A stretch of 64,000 bases of DNA from positions 1,267,375-1,331,374 of the forward strand of contig MU001505.1 in assembly GCA_010093485.1 (NCBI GenBank). The letters run 5' to 3'. Made by a program: the position numbers and the translations under genes. The DNA is from Karstenula rhodostoma CBS 690.94. Taxonomy: Eukaryota; Ascomycota; Dothideomycetes; Pleosporales; Didymosphaeriaceae. How positions within the stretch are numbered: the first letter of the stretch is position 1; every line of letters starts with the position of its first letter. The notes beneath the pieces are model-generated. The model was not told the DNA's origin. It saw nothing but the letters and a program-made list of their open reading frames with translations, and did not search any database. Positions 1-10,865 of this stretch are shown piece by piece.

Positions 1-951
1 CGAAGCGTGTGTTGAACGGATGGATCTCAATCTGGTTGACAGCCGGGAGGATTCTGGGCTTGGAATCTAGAAGCTCTTGCAGCTGCACACGGTCAGTGAG
101 CTGCTCGAATATCCAGACGATGTTTGTCTTTCCAACATGACTCTGCAGCGGAGAGTCTTGCTTGCAGCCGGAGAAACGCGATCCTGGGGCTACCAATCAC
201 TCACCAGCTACCCGCGATAAGGAAGGTAGCTATTGGTAGCAGCTCGAGTTGTCCATTGCTTGGTTTCTCATCGACTACGTCAAGAGGCAGCGGCGGTAGG
301 CTCTGCAAGCTCGTGTCTCACATGCGGAGTATCAAAAGGACATTGGGGGAAAGTACTGACATGCCTGACTCCATAGTTTGAGACGCCACCAATTCTGATC
401 TCGCCGTCGTCAATTGCGTCTTCGACTGCTCTCCAGCTCTCGAGTCTAGCCTTCTTGCCGCCGTAGGGCGAGTGCAGCAGGAACAGATCGATATAGCCAA
501 GGCCACATTCTTTTACTGATCGCGTGATGGATTTGCGGGCGGCGTCGTATGATGCATTGGATGCTAGCTTGGAGGTGAAGTGCATGTCCTCGCGCTTGAG
601 CGAATGTGTATTGTCGGCGCTGGAGAGGAAGTCGGCTACTGCCTTTCCGCTTTCCTTCTCGTTGTGGTACATTTGGGCACTGTCGATGCTGTGCACGTCA
701 TTCGTCACTTGTTTTACAGTGGCTTGCGGTTGCACGTTGGCCTACCCGCGATAGCCGGCCTGGGAGCCTGTGTGAGCACATGACACAGGCGCTCCATCAG
801 GGTCGGGGAGGTGAAGGCATACCTCCAAAGCCCAGCGACAGGCCTGATAGGTCTCAGAGCCGGAGGTCAAGTAGACGCCGAGATGGATGGTTGGCACGGA
901 TAGGCCATTGGCGAGCTGCTGCAGAGTCAATAGGGTGTTTGGTGCGACCAT
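1..951 (-). CDS. Aldo/keto reductase, 3' end beyond window
   Basis: Partial gene, four exons read on the minus strand: 823-951, 746-759, 361-688 and 1-82 (runs off the window). It is a NAD(P)H-dependent aldo/keto reductase that reduces carbonyl compounds; the substrate is unknown. Starting at ATG 951, the protein carries the family landmarks: the GYRxID segment with Asp about residue 50 and Tyr about 55, Lys about 88 in an FTSKL segment, and His about 120 in YIDLFLLHSP. All four catalytic-tetrad residues are therefore present. The usual His in GYRHID is Gly here. Downstream are GVSNYG and, in the last exon, the conserved NQIEIHP stretch. The second exon is only 14 nt and is inferred because it restores the GYRxIDSA motif. 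The intron at 83-360 is long (278 bp) compared with the others. Family call is secure, exact splice sites moderately so. Confidence 0.85.
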
Positions 952-1072
952 GGACGAGGGAATGACTCTCCTTGGTACGCGAGGCCAACGAGTAAGTCAT
1001 GGTGCAGTCGGACGCCACGATGCTGCAGCTGTGTGATGGATGGTGAACAAGTCGCAGATGTTCGGATTACTT

Positions 1073-1101
1073 GCAGGGCAGGGCAGGGCAGGGCAGGGCA
1101 G
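1073..1101. repeat. (GCAGG)n microsatellite
   Basis: About five perfect copies of a 5-bp GC-rich unit, read directly. First of five period-5 tracts between the aldo/keto reductase and the 2741 gene. Confidence 0.95.
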
Positions 1102-1340
1102 CGTCGCACTGGGATGACAGATGGCGGCTCCCAGGCGGTCGGGAGCATCCCCACGCGCAGGAAAAACTCGCGTCGATGGATGACGGCATCGCTCGCGCCC
1201 CAGTGTACCTACTGTGCAGGTTGGGTCCCGGATGCCATTGGGGTCACTGTCATCTGAGCTGGCGAGCGGGCGCGGTATGCCATGGCTGTGCAAGCGGCCG
1301 TTTCGACTGCTGGAGACTCGAGACGCGCGACTCGAGATCA

Positions 1341-1372
1341 GCAAAGCAAAGCAAAGCAAAGCAAAGCAAAGC
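1341..1372. repeat. (GCAAA)n microsatellite
   Basis: Six perfect copies of a 5-bp unit plus a partial copy, read directly. Flanked by unrelated GC-rich sequence. Confidence 0.95.
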
Positions 1373-2067
1373 ATGGCGACGACAAGCGCCCGCGGGCAGC
1401 CACCGAGGCTGGGTGACGTGCAGGTAGACGCGGTGCAAAGGGACGCTGGCCGCGAGTATTGCCTTCCGCATTCAGGCCGCGCTGAGCAGCAGGCCGCATT
1501 GGTCGGCGAGCTCGAGCAGGCGTCGCGGCAGTCTGGCTGGCATGGCTGCAACGAGAAAGCGTTTGCAAGGACTACTCCAGGACGCCAGGACGACAGGTAC
1601 CTGGACAGTAGGGACTGGCGACTGCACACCACGGACGCGCAATGGGGTGGAAACGGAGCCGCAGCAGAGCTTGCCAACGTCTGGCCGTGTATGAACAGTG
1701 AACAGAGGCCACCAGCCCAACGAGCATTGTCAATTCCAGTCGGTCGGCGACTCTTAGCGGACCGGCCAGCTCGCACTCTGCACGCTTCCTGGGGGGCTGC
1801 AGACGGCACGACGACGGACTGTGCGACGACGGGACGTCATGACAAAAGCAGCAGACGACGTGGTGACGTTGCGTCGTGGTGGTGAGTGGTGCGCGGTGCT
1901 GGTGCGTGGTGAGTCGGCCATGAGCATCCAGATTCCAGCACTCGGCGCCACCGACCGCGCCGCTTCCATCGAGCCCTCGTCCTGGCCGGCAGCTCGTCGT
2001 GCCCGGTGCTGTCTTTTGTGGTGTTCGCTGTCCATGGCATCGAAGCGTCCACACCACCCACGCCCCG

Positions 2068-2109
2068 GCATCGCATCGCACCGCACCGCATTGCATCGCA
2101 TCGCATTGC
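2068..2109. repeat. (GCATC/GCACC/GCATT)n degenerate microsatellite
   Basis: About eight copies of a 5-bp unit whose fourth and fifth bases vary between copies. Read directly; degenerate rather than perfect, so probably older than the tracts at 1073 and 1341. Confidence 0.85.
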
Positions 2110-2225
2110 CTCTGCCGCACTGCACTGCACGCCCGGCGTCCCTGGCCCGTCGCGATTGGGGCCGCGCTCCCACACCCAAGATCCGCCGCATCAGATCGCA
2201 GCCAGGGTCAGCAGAGCCGAGCACG

Positions 2226-2243
2226 CCTCGACTCGACTCGACT
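2226..2243. repeat. (GACTC)n short repeat
   Basis: Three to four copies of a 5-bp unit read directly, about 500 bp before the start codon at 2741. Confidence 0.8.
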
Positions 2244-2440
2244 TGGATGCTCACCAGCCTTCGTTCTGGAATAGAGTGAACCGCACCGGGCCTTCAATAT
2301 TCGACTATAGGAGGCGCCCGAAGCCACACCTTGTTCCGTCAAGACCCTCTCTCCGACTTCACCCCCGACATCGACGAGCTCGAGATATAAGGGCCCATGG
2401 TTCGCCCGGCATGCTGCCTTCCCGCCAACGCCTGACATCG

Positions 2441-2515
2441 CCTCTCTCTCGTCTCGTCGCCTCTGTCTCGTCTCGTCTCGTCCCGTCGCCTCTGTCTCGC
2501 CGCCTCTCGTCTCGC
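2441..2515 (+). repeat. CT-rich (GTCTC)n tract in the upstream region of the 2741 gene
   Basis: Pyrimidine-rich tract with repeated TCTCG/GTCTC units, ending about 225 bp before ATG 2741. Such CT tracts are common upstream of fungal start codons and may lie in the promoter or 5' UTR. The role is inference; the repeat itself is visible. Confidence 0.7.
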
Positions 2516-2740
2516 CCGCCGCTCCAGCACGGCAAGCCCAACGCCTGCCGTCATCCCCAGGGCCGCCCACTCTAGACCCCTCGAGTCCCGCCTCGCTCCC
2601 GCCCCCAGTAGTGCCCACTGCCGGTGCGTTTTGGTTGCGTGCTGAAACACATAAACTGGTGTTCCCGCCCGCTGGCCAACCAGACGTGCTGATTCCTCTC
2701 GTCCCTGCAGTAGTCCCAGACACTGTGAACCATCACCACC

Positions 2741-3481
2741 ATGTCCAACCTCCACGGCTTTGCAACCCACTTTCCCGCCGGCTATCCCTCCTTTCCTCCG
2801 CGAGGTGGCCCCTTCCCCGCCGCCGCGAGCTCGTCCTCTGGAGACTCAGGGTCCGCCAATGCGGGTGCGGGGCAACCCCAGTTCGACATCTTCGAGTGGC
2901 ATCCCGCATACCAAAGCTGCCAGCGCTTCTTCCTCGACCACGCCCAGCACGACAATGGCGTCCAGGCCGTCGCCGCCCTCGTCAACATCTGCCTGCCCTT
3001 CCAATGGACACCAACCCCCACCGTCAACGCGGCCGGTCCCATGCCGAACGCATCAGGTCCTGGCGCTTACCACCACCCCTGGCCCCGACAAGGTCCGGTG
3101 AGCAACGCCCGAGGCCAGCCAGTGCCGACCTGGGTTTCTCTCGTTCCCTACATACGCCGCCTCGTCATCACCGGCATGGACAAAGACGGCATCATGCATG
3201 GCTTCTTCGGCGAGGACTGGCGGAAGGGGGTTGGTCCGGTCCACGAGTGTGAGCGTCGCAACTATCTTTTCACAGCCAAGAGCACCGAGTGGGCCGAGGT
3301 CAAGCACCATTACGACATGTCTCCGCATGAATCGGTTCCCTTCCTCAAGCCACTGCAGGACGCCCACCTAGCGGAGATTGAGGGTGCCGAACAGACGTGG
3401 AGTCAGTGGCTGGCAATGCAGGATTGGATGGTGGGTCCTCGGGCGCCCAACCTCGATGGAGATGGCAAAAACGAAGCTTGA
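2741..3481 (+). CDS. Conserved fungal protein of unknown function
   Basis: Single-exon ORF of 246 residues starting at an ATG directly preceded by a good fungal start context (CCACCATG). The first 45 residues are low-complexity (Pro, Ala, Ser, Gly). The rest is a compact region with a DIFEWHPAYQSCQRFFLDHA segment, then WVSLVPYIRRL, a GFFGEDWR segment, and an aromatic-rich C terminus ending in WLAMQDWMVGPRAP. I see no signal peptide, membrane helix or catalytic motif. I recall similar ascomycete proteins being labelled 'Ilp is an apoptosis inhibitor' in automatic annotations, but cannot verify that and would not transfer the function. The gene is very likely real because the aromatic-rich core is unlike the shadow frames. 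Confidence 0.8.
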   Translation: MSNLHGFATHFPAGYPSFPPRGGPFPAAASSSSGDSGSANAGAGQPQFDIFEWHPAYQSCQRFFLDHAQHDNGVQAVAALVNICLPFQWTPTPTVNAAGPMPNASGPGAYHHPWPRQGPVSNARGQPVPTWVSLVPYIRRLVITGMDKDGIMHGFFGEDWRKGVGPVHECERRNYLFTAKSTEWAEVKHHYDMSPHESVPFLKPLQDAHLAEIEGAEQTWSQWLAMQDWMVGPRAPNLDGDGKNEA

Positions 3482-4170
3482 TGGCGAGCCGACCGGACGG
3501 CGCTGGATGGCGGCTGTCACTGCCGTCTAGTTTGCGATCGGGTGCGGGTCCGGATACGAAGCATGGCATTGTGTGGGATCTAATTGCATGGCGTTGGACA
3601 AGGGTTTGCGCAGGCACAGCGACCATCCCGTCTCTCAGGGAACGCTTTCGGTATAGTTACATGTACGACAACTTCATTTCGAAATGCCAAGATATCAAAT
3701 CAGATTTGCAGATCTGCCATGTGCCGCGTGCCAGTGATGATGTGCTGCTGGTGTAGGACAAGGACCGACCGAGGAAAGGATCTGCATGTCCACGCTTCGG
3801 TGCCACCAGGCAGCCACAGCCGTTTCGACCGCGACCGCCTACGGCAACTGCACAGCGACCAACAAGGCAGCGACAGTGACTGCTTCGTCCTATTCGACAC
3901 GGCCCATCACATCCTCCTCTCTTCGCTCAACACTACGACATACAATTGTCCACGCTGACATGCTTGCGCGAGCTCGTTGAACCGACTCGCCTCGCACCGC
4001 GGTTCGCTCTCGTGCCAAGGTCGGCGTGCAGTGGACCCTGGGCAGCGATCTGCGCTCTCAAGCTCTCTATTGTCGCCAGCCTTGTCCTTATTTCTACAAC
4101 ACCCCACGCCTCAATATTCCTAGCACACCAGCCGCAAGTCCGGCGCCCCGACCCGTCGCCCCCCTCATGG
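3482..4170. other. Intergenic region upstream of Med5
   Basis: No supported gene. It contains the 3' flank of the 2741 gene and the promoter of Med5. The Med5 frame stays open upstream to 3946, but that extension has no family resemblance and is probably 5' UTR. Confidence 0.5.
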
Positions 4171-7100
4171 ATGATGGACTCCTTGGCCAAGCAGTGGGCT
4201 TTGTTCCTTGACCGGTGCCTGGAACACCGGATTGACATCGACCAATTCGCTGCCGCTGCGACTCTGCTGCACACGCGGTCGCCCCTGCCCGGAGACAAGC
4301 TTGCAGCATTACTAGTGAAGCCCCGAGCGGCTGGGGTGAACAGCGTTGATCCCCGTGTAATCGTATACGCTGAGCGCCTGCTCGCCCTGAGGAAGGTTGA
4401 CGCTTCCGACATTCTTGCCGCCGCTTTCAAATTCTCAAAAGATCGGCCCATCCAACCAAGCGACAATACCAACCCAAAGGACCCATCGCGATGGCAGAAT
4501 CCTTCGGAGCTGGATGAGATCTTGTTCCATCGTCTGCACAAGGCCTTTTCGGGCGAACGACCCGAAAGACCAGTCAGCAATGTGGAAGCCACTCGAACGG
4601 TCAAAGCCGTCATCATGTGGATGTCAGCGATGGTCGCGTCGCATACGAACGATTCGATGCTACAGGCCATGGCCGGCATCCAGCAACAACCTCAGCAACA
4701 ATCAATCAATGTCCGCGAGGGGCTTGGCATGCTCGTGGTGGGGCTGATCGAGAACGGCAAGATCCTGCAGTTGCTGAGCAGGGATAAGTTCAAGGGTGGG
4801 TCATTTCTTCAGCTGGACACGCGCCATGGATGCTGTCTATGGTCCCGCTTGTCCAACGGCTTCATTGCATGTAGATTTGCTGATTTCTGGTACAGGTGGC
4901 CGGAAAGCCTTTGCCCGAGCGCTTACAACTTTCATTCCTTTCCTATCACAAACCTCCATTCAAATTGCGAATCGCCTCGAGATCTACCAGAAAGAACATG
5001 ACTTCAATGATAAGTCTAGTGCTGGGGGGGCAGCGAACGAGAATGCCGGGCTCGAAGTTGCGGCGCTGCAGCTTGAGGCCGTGATTGATCTTCCCCAAAT
5101 CAACACAAGAGCTGGTCTCTACATATTCCTTAATGCATTGGTAAGCCACGTGTCTGCGAGATGTTCCGAAGTATTGACTTTGATAAGCTCCTCACACGTC
5201 CACTGACAGACGACATCATCGTCACCAACTACTTGAATTCGTTTTACAAGGTAATGCCGGCAGGTTTTGCAAGAGAATGCAGCTGACGAACCTAGATGGA
5301 TCCTCGAAACATTGAAACAGATTTGGTCACCGCTTCCTTTGACATGCTAGCAAACGCTATGTATCGGAGTGAATCAACACAGACAATGAATTCTCTGAAG
5401 TCGTTCCTTGTTAACAAAGTCCCTATACTTTTGACCCAACTTACAGCTCCGATATACACCATGAGCCCAGAGCTATGCATAACACAGGCTCTCAGTCGAA
5501 TTGACCCGAATGCTTTCCCTGCTTTCTCCCAGGGATTTGATGATATGCTGGGTAACAACAGCTCTCTCGCAGATGTGAGACAAGACTTTCTGAACGCGTG
5601 CGCTCTGCACAACCTCATCCAAGCGAACACTGTAGAGCGTTTGCTTGGGGAAGCTCCTATGCAAGGTCCACCGGCAACGAGATACGTTAAACAAGATCTC
5701 TTAAAGCAGTGCAAGGACAACATTGACAAGGCGACCACATACATTGAAGAATTGGAAAACCTGGATGGAAATGCCGGTGCCATTGTAGCTGCTCTCGTAG
5801 ATGTAGGTTTGATCGGCACGAAAAAAAGATCATCTACTGACAATGCCCCAGTTTGTCGCGCACCTCTGCGAGACGCAGATGACCATGTACCTGAAGACAC
5901 TATGCAATGCGCTTTCGAAGAAAACAACAGCATTGGACGTAATCTTGCAATTCACATCACCTGCCAGCATACTGCGGCCGCTCTGTCAGTTCCTGGACGA
6001 GTGGCGTTATGAACCCGATCAAGGTAGGTTTACGTGTTTGAACGAACATCAGCGGATGGCTTACAGTTCCAATAGAATACCAACCGGTATACGATGAATT
6101 TAGTGCCATCCTTGTCCTTGTCCTGGCCTTCGTATATCGATACGAGCTCACCTACAACGATCTGGGGATCGGACACGACTCGTTCGTTGCCCAGCTACTG
6201 GAACGTGGACATCACAGCGTCTCTTCCAACGATTTGACTGATGAGCAAGGCAATCACCTGGGCACTTGGCTGAAGGGGCTATTTGACGCCGACAGAGAAG
6301 GACTTAGTAACGATGTGTTCGCATCATGCCGACCTCAAGACTTCTACCTCATAGTGCCCACGCTCTTCAGTCAGACGGTGATGGCCTGTTCCGCAGACGT
6401 TCTATCTTTGGACTCGGTGAAGGGCGGCTTAGAGTGTAAGTGATTGGCTGCTGAATACGAATATGGAGGGTCGCTAATTGCTTTTTAGATCTCCATGAGA
6501 CATTCCTTCTGCCATCCCTGATAGGAGGCTTGACATGGATGGCCTCGCATGCGCTTACGCAGACACACCAAGATCACGATGTGATGGTGCAGATATTCCA
6601 CAAGTTGATTAGATCGGCCCCCACATCGGGTGACGCACAAGCTATGCATTCCACGATTCTCTCGATCGTATCGGCTCGGCTCGAGACATGCTTCCGCACC
6701 CTGAAGCGGCGTTACCCCGGGTATAGCACGGACATTGATCAGCTCCTGCAGGCCATGAAACCTAATCTGCATTATGTTCGCTCAGTGTCTTCTCCCGCTT
6801 CTGAGCTGGAACAGTGGACTACAGCGACGAACAACACGCTCGCCTCTTCACTGCGTCACACCGTGCAGCAGCTCTCGCAGTGGGCTACGAATGCTTCTAT
6901 CCAGCCTAACCCGCCTAGCTATACGCACCGCCAGGTGTATACCTGTATAGACCTTCTCGGGACTTCCAAAACGCTCCGAGCAATTATCGACGAGGTCAAA
7001 GCTCAAACCGACGCGGGCAATGGTGCAGCAGCGCTCGACATCGGCGTGTCTCTGATTTGCGCACCCATGATCAAGAGCAGTGGATTGCCTGTCGAGTGGG

Positions 7101-7630
7101 CAGGTAGCTCTGCTCCTGTACCTCAGCCTCCTCGGACACAATCAAACCTCCGCGAAATGCTCAAAGATGAATTCGACAACGCGGCAAGCTTTGTGTCTAC
7201 AGATCCATCAGCTGCCGAAGCAATTGTGCGTCTACATCGTCGTGTCGAAGCTAAACTCGCAGTCATCGCGCAAGCAGGTCTCTCAACTGCCAATGTGGAT
7301 CTTTCCAACGTCGGCATGGTGCAAGCACCAAGTCTCCCCTCCGATCTTGACAAGGCCATTAATGATACCGCCGCCGCCTCGATTGCGGCAACGGGTGCAG
7401 ACATGACTGATATCAATAAACAGCTACAACAGAACATCGACCAGCAACTGGACCTTGGCGGTGTTGGTGCGGGTTTGGATCTGAGCGGCATGGTCGTTGA
7501 TGGGAGCGCAGGCGGTATGAGCGCCGACATGGGAAATCTGCCAGACTTAGATCTGGACATGGGCGACATGAGTATGGGCATGGGCATGGAAGGAGATGAC
7601 GACTGGGGTCTGGACTTCGACAACATGTAA
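4171..7630 (+). CDS. MED5: Mediator complex subunit 5 (Med5/Nut1)
   Basis: Fungal-specific subunit of the Mediator tail module, which links gene-specific activators to RNA polymerase II in the nucleus. Seven exons: 4171-4795, 4896-5140, 5188-5250, 5296-5802, 5852-6023, 6076-6435 and 6489-7630, giving about 1037 residues, the usual size. The N terminus has the family's WALFLDRCL segment; the middle matches Med5 in the FLNALL..RPLTDD and YLNSFYK region; the C terminus is acidic and Met/Gly/Asp-rich, ending in DDDWGLDFDNM, which is typical of filamentous ascomycete Med5. Start chosen at the first ATG of the MMDSLAKQW segment; an in-frame ATG at 3946 is possible but less likely. The acceptor of intron 2 (5187) is a weak AAG chosen to keep the conserved frame. 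Other junctions have good GT..AG signals. Confidence 0.88.
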
Positions 7631-7713
7631 GATTGGTTGGCCAATTATAAGTACTCCTCGGAAGGAGATGATGACTGGAGTCTGGACTTCGGTTGGTTCA
7701 ACAATTATTAGTA
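7588..7713 (+). repeat. Degenerate tandem duplication of the Med5 3' end
   Basis: The last coding segment plus start of the 3' flank (7588-7653) is repeated at 7660-7713 with a few substitutions and about 12 bp missing. Both copies start GGAAGGAGATGA and end with a TTAT(A/T)AGTA run. The second copy is after the stop codon, so it is non-coding. Confidence 0.85.
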
Positions 7714-8005
7714 TCACCCGGATATCGAAACGATAGGTGAAGATGGTAATGCGGAGCAATAGTTGGCCGAGATCAAGCCTTGATGTTGCAAGTTGGCGTT
7801 GTGCAGAACGAACGTATGGGTCAAAGTAGACATAAGTAGACATGGATAGATGGAGCGTTGCCGTCATTGGACAATTGTCGGCAATGAGAACTGCTACACA
7901 TCCTTTCTACTTGGAACTTGCCAGCCTTGTCGGGCAAACCGTGATTAATTATGCTCAACACTGTAGGCCCTCATGCAACATTATATCACGACAGGAGAAC
8001 AGTTC

Positions 8006-8170
8006 TCAAATTGATAATTCACCATGGTAGATGAGGGTGCTATATTGCCGAGGTAACTCTTGCTTCTTTCGGTGCAGTTCGCAGAGGTAGTACACCCCCA
8101 CCCCCACCCCCGCCATCCACAGCAAGCTGTAAGCTACGCCCCACATAGACTTTACCGTCGACAACGACAT
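8006..8170 (-). CDS. Possible small single-pass membrane protein
   Basis: Short ORF of 54 residues from ATG 8170. It encodes a hydrophobic stretch (about residues 9-28, Trp/Val/Gly/Leu-rich) followed by a basic segment (HRKKQ), the layout of a small tail-anchored or inner-membrane protein. It sits in the 656 bp between Med5 and the SDR start at 8287 and would be divergent from the SDR. I do not recognise a family. Much of the Val/Gly hydrophobicity comes from a short C-rich run on the + strand, so it may be chance. Low confidence. Confidence 0.2.
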   Translation of the reverse strand: MSLSTVKSMWGVAYSLLWMAGVGVGVYYLCELHRKKQELPRQYSTLIYHGELSI

Positions 8171-8286
8171 CGCCGCATCTTGTCTCTGAATAGCAAAGGT
8201 TTTTCTGTCGTCGAGCTTCCTCCCTGCCTCGTACCCGACACAGTCTGCATCATCCGCTATCGGGATCACATATCCACAGATTGACC

Positions 8287-9440
8287 ATGCCGTACAGTCT
8301 CCAGGGCAGAAACGTGCTCGTCACGGGCGGCTCAGCGTAAGCTCCGTTTACCACTAGCACCTTGCACGTCCGAGGCCATGTCATCGCATTCGAATACTCT
8401 GACGGCCGAATCGCTAATCGTATCGCCATCCCACAGCGGCCTCGGCGAAGCCATAAGCATATCCTTCGCCAAGGAAGGCGCCAACGTCGCAGTCAACTAC
8501 TTCAACCGGATCGAGCCCGCGCAGAATGTGGTGCAGGCGTGCGAGAAGCAGGGTGTCAAGGCTGTGGCGATCAAGGGTGTATGTGCCCCCACGCGCTACC
8601 CTCCTCGGCGCCTTTTCGGACGCATTGGGGGGGAGGTGACAAGAAGTGTCATGGCTGGGCTGACGGGAACAGGACATGTGCGATACATCTGAGTGCAGGA
8701 GAGTAGTGGAGGAGACGATCAAGCAGCTTGGCGGCATCGACGTTGTGATTTCGAACGCGGTGGGTACAGATGACGCGTTTGGGAATGAGTGAGCACGTAC
8801 TAAGAGGCACAGGGATGGACGCGCTTCAGCGACTTTGCAGATCTGGATTCCATGTCCGAGGACGAGTGGGATAAAGCAAGTACCCTCTCCTGCTACTCTG
8901 TCTACCTGAACCGCATCCTTTACGGCATCGGCCTCCTCTACCATGCAAACTGCAACTAATGACCCCAGTGCTGGGCCGCCAACGTCAAAGCGCCCCTCGC
9001 CCTCCTCAAAGCCGCAAAGCCGACGTTTGAAGCCAACCCCGATGGCGGCGCCTTCATCAGCAGCGGCTCCATCGCCGCCGTGTCCCAGTCCGGCTCCTCG
9101 ATGCCGTACGCCGTGACGAAGGCGGCGCAGGTGCAGCTCATCAAGTGCCTCGGTGCGACGCAGGGCCCAAAGATACGCGTGAACACCGTACTGCCCGGCC
9201 TGTTGTTGACGGAATGGGTTTGTCTTTTACCCTTGTTCTGCAAGAGAGCAAGCTAACGCGCGGGTGCAGGGCAGAAAGTACTCGGATGAGAAGATCCAGT
9301 GGGCCAAGGATACGGCTGCGCTCAAGCATGAGACGGATCTCCAGGACTGCGCGGATGCGTTCATCATGTTGGCGAAGAATACGAGTATTACGGGTGCGAG
9401 GATCCAGGTCGATGCGGGGCTCAACGTGCAAGGCACGTAG
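8287..9440 (+). CDS. Short-chain dehydrogenase/reductase (classical SDR)
   Basis: NAD(P)-dependent oxidoreductase of about 253 residues; the substrate cannot be told. Six exons: 8287-8336, 8437-8578, 8673-8759, 8813-8875, 8969-9217 and 9270-9440. The TGGSAGLG cofactor motif (residues 13-20) is assembled across the first intron. The NAG segment spans the exon 3/4 junction. The catalytic triad is Ser about 148, Tyr161 and Lys165 (YAVTK), and the C-terminal GxxxxVDAG-like end is present. Introns are GT..AG except the fourth (8876-8968), which needs a GC donor (GCAAGT) to keep the frame into CWAANVKAP. Length is normal for a classical SDR. Family call is firm. Confidence 0.9.
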
Positions 9441-9585
9441 TTTCTCTTGTCGAGGACATGGTGTATCGCGCGTCCGGTGTGAGGGGTGGTTAGAAGATAC
9501 GCACCATCTGGGGGGTTAATGTATTAATGCCCCTCTTCTTTCCAAGCTGGTCGTCAATGGCCTTGAACAGCTGCATTCCAGTCTC

Positions 9586-10865
9586 TCACTCATCCTCGCA
9601 GACTTCCGTGTCGTCCAGTGCTTTGACCACCTCTTCCATGTCTTGTGGGGTCGTGATTCCCCAAACGCCACCGCCCTTGACGGCGCCCTTCATACCGACT
9701 TCTTTTCCCACCAGATTTCTTCCGACCTTGCCAGGCCCAATGCCAATGTATCTCTTCACCTTCTCCTCCTCGTGCAAATACTTGATGGACCGCCACCACT
9801 GCACCGTCTCCACGCAACTTCTTGACAATAGATCCTTCAGCTGATGCTTGTTTTGGAAGGGCCTGCCGGAGACGTTGGAAATGCAAGGCATGATGCCTGG
9901 CCACGTTACAATATCGCTCCCGTCCGGCTTCTCCTTGTGAAGGATCCTCTTCATTGTCTCTTGGGCGGGCTTCATCAAGGGGCTGTGATACGGCGAGTCG
10001 CTCTTCAAGCGCACTGCTCGCGGATCGTGGCCTCCAAACTGGCGCAGATTCGTCAAGAGCGTCTGCATCCGCTCGATGCTACCACTCAGGACAATCTGAT
10101 TCTTGCTGTTGATGTTGGCGATGAGGACCTGCTCAACGGCCGGGACGTCGTCGTTGGAGTCGGTCTTGTAGTTGGGCGACGACAGCTCGAGGAACTCACG
10201 GAGGCCGGCGACCAGGGCCTTCATGTGGGCTTCCGACTCGCAAACCAGTGCGATCATGCCAAACTCGCCGCCCTCTTGCTCGACAGCCTCTCTGGTGCAG
10301 CGCATCATGACCTCTGCGCGCTTCCGCACCATGCGCAACGCATCTTGGAACGTGAGGTACCCGCCGGCTACCAGAGCGGCAAACTCGCCGAGCGAGTGGC
10401 CCAGTGTGACGTCGACCCTGTCGCTGGTCTTGAAGCCGAATTCTTGCTCGAGGATGCGCAGGATGAGGATCGAGGTGGCCATGATGGCGGGCTGCGAGTT
10501 CTGGGTGAGGTTCAGCTGGGCGTTGGTGCCGCTCTCGATGATGTTGGTGAGGGGCACGTTGAGAGTGGCATCGATCTCCTCGAGGATGGGCTTTGCGGTG
10601 CGAGGGAAGGCTTCGAGCCAGGGCGTGGCCATTCCGACGCGCTGCACGCCTTGGCCTGGTGGTGTGTGTTAGCATGTTGGCCAGTATCACGGTAGATGCA
10701 CAAGGGCATACCAGGGAAGAAGATGGCCGTCTTGGGCCTCTTGGTGCGTGTCTGCGTGCTGCTCATCCATCGCCGCCCTGTTTCGCCCGCGCGCAGTCGG
10801 CCGCCATGCGAGCATCGCGTCGCAGCCAAGGGGAGCATCTTGGCGGGGCCGAATGTGCCAGACAT
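9586..10865 (-). CDS. MCT1: Mitochondrial malonyl-CoA:ACP transacylase
   Basis: Transfers malonyl groups from CoA to acyl carrier protein in mitochondrial type II fatty-acid synthesis, which supplies lipoic acid. Two exons: 10712-10865 and 9586-10655, joined across an intron of 56 bp to rebuild the FPGQG motif. About 407 residues. The GHSLGE nucleophile motif (Ser about 139) is intact, as are the QPAI segment and the SPYHSPLM segment with the second catalytic His. The first 40 or so residues are basic and Ser/Arg-rich with few acids, as expected for a mitochondrial presequence. ATG 10865 is the outermost start; ATG 10838, in the same frame, gives a cleaner presequence. It is a free-standing enzyme, not a polyketide synthase domain. 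Confidence 0.9.

Larger units (their letters stand above)
952..2740. other. Intergenic region with period-5 microsatellites
   Basis: No ORF here resembles a known protein, and the open frames are explained by high GC and short-period repeats. The stretch separates the divergent aldo/keto reductase and the gene starting at 2741, so it must contain both promoters. It contains five separate pentanucleotide repeat tracts, listed individually. The last 300 bp are pyrimidine-rich on the + strand, as often seen in fungal promoters and 5' leaders. Confidence 0.6.

Noticed and set aside
997..2575. Long overlapping open frames on both strands between 1.0 and 2.6 kb
   Set aside because: High GC and pentanucleotide repeats keep all frames open. 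Translations are Arg/Pro/Ala-rich, resemble no family and mostly lack ATG starts.
3946..4170. N-terminal extension of Med5 from ATG 3946
   Set aside because: The added 75 residues show no similarity to Med5 starts, while ATG 4171 gives the expected N terminus.
9586..10865. Polyketide synthase acyltransferase domain and a biosynthetic cluster with the nearby SDR and aldo/keto reductase
   Set aside because: The protein is complete and free-standing with a presequence-like N terminus, as in mitochondrial Mct1. No ketosynthase, NRPS or transporter is present nearby.
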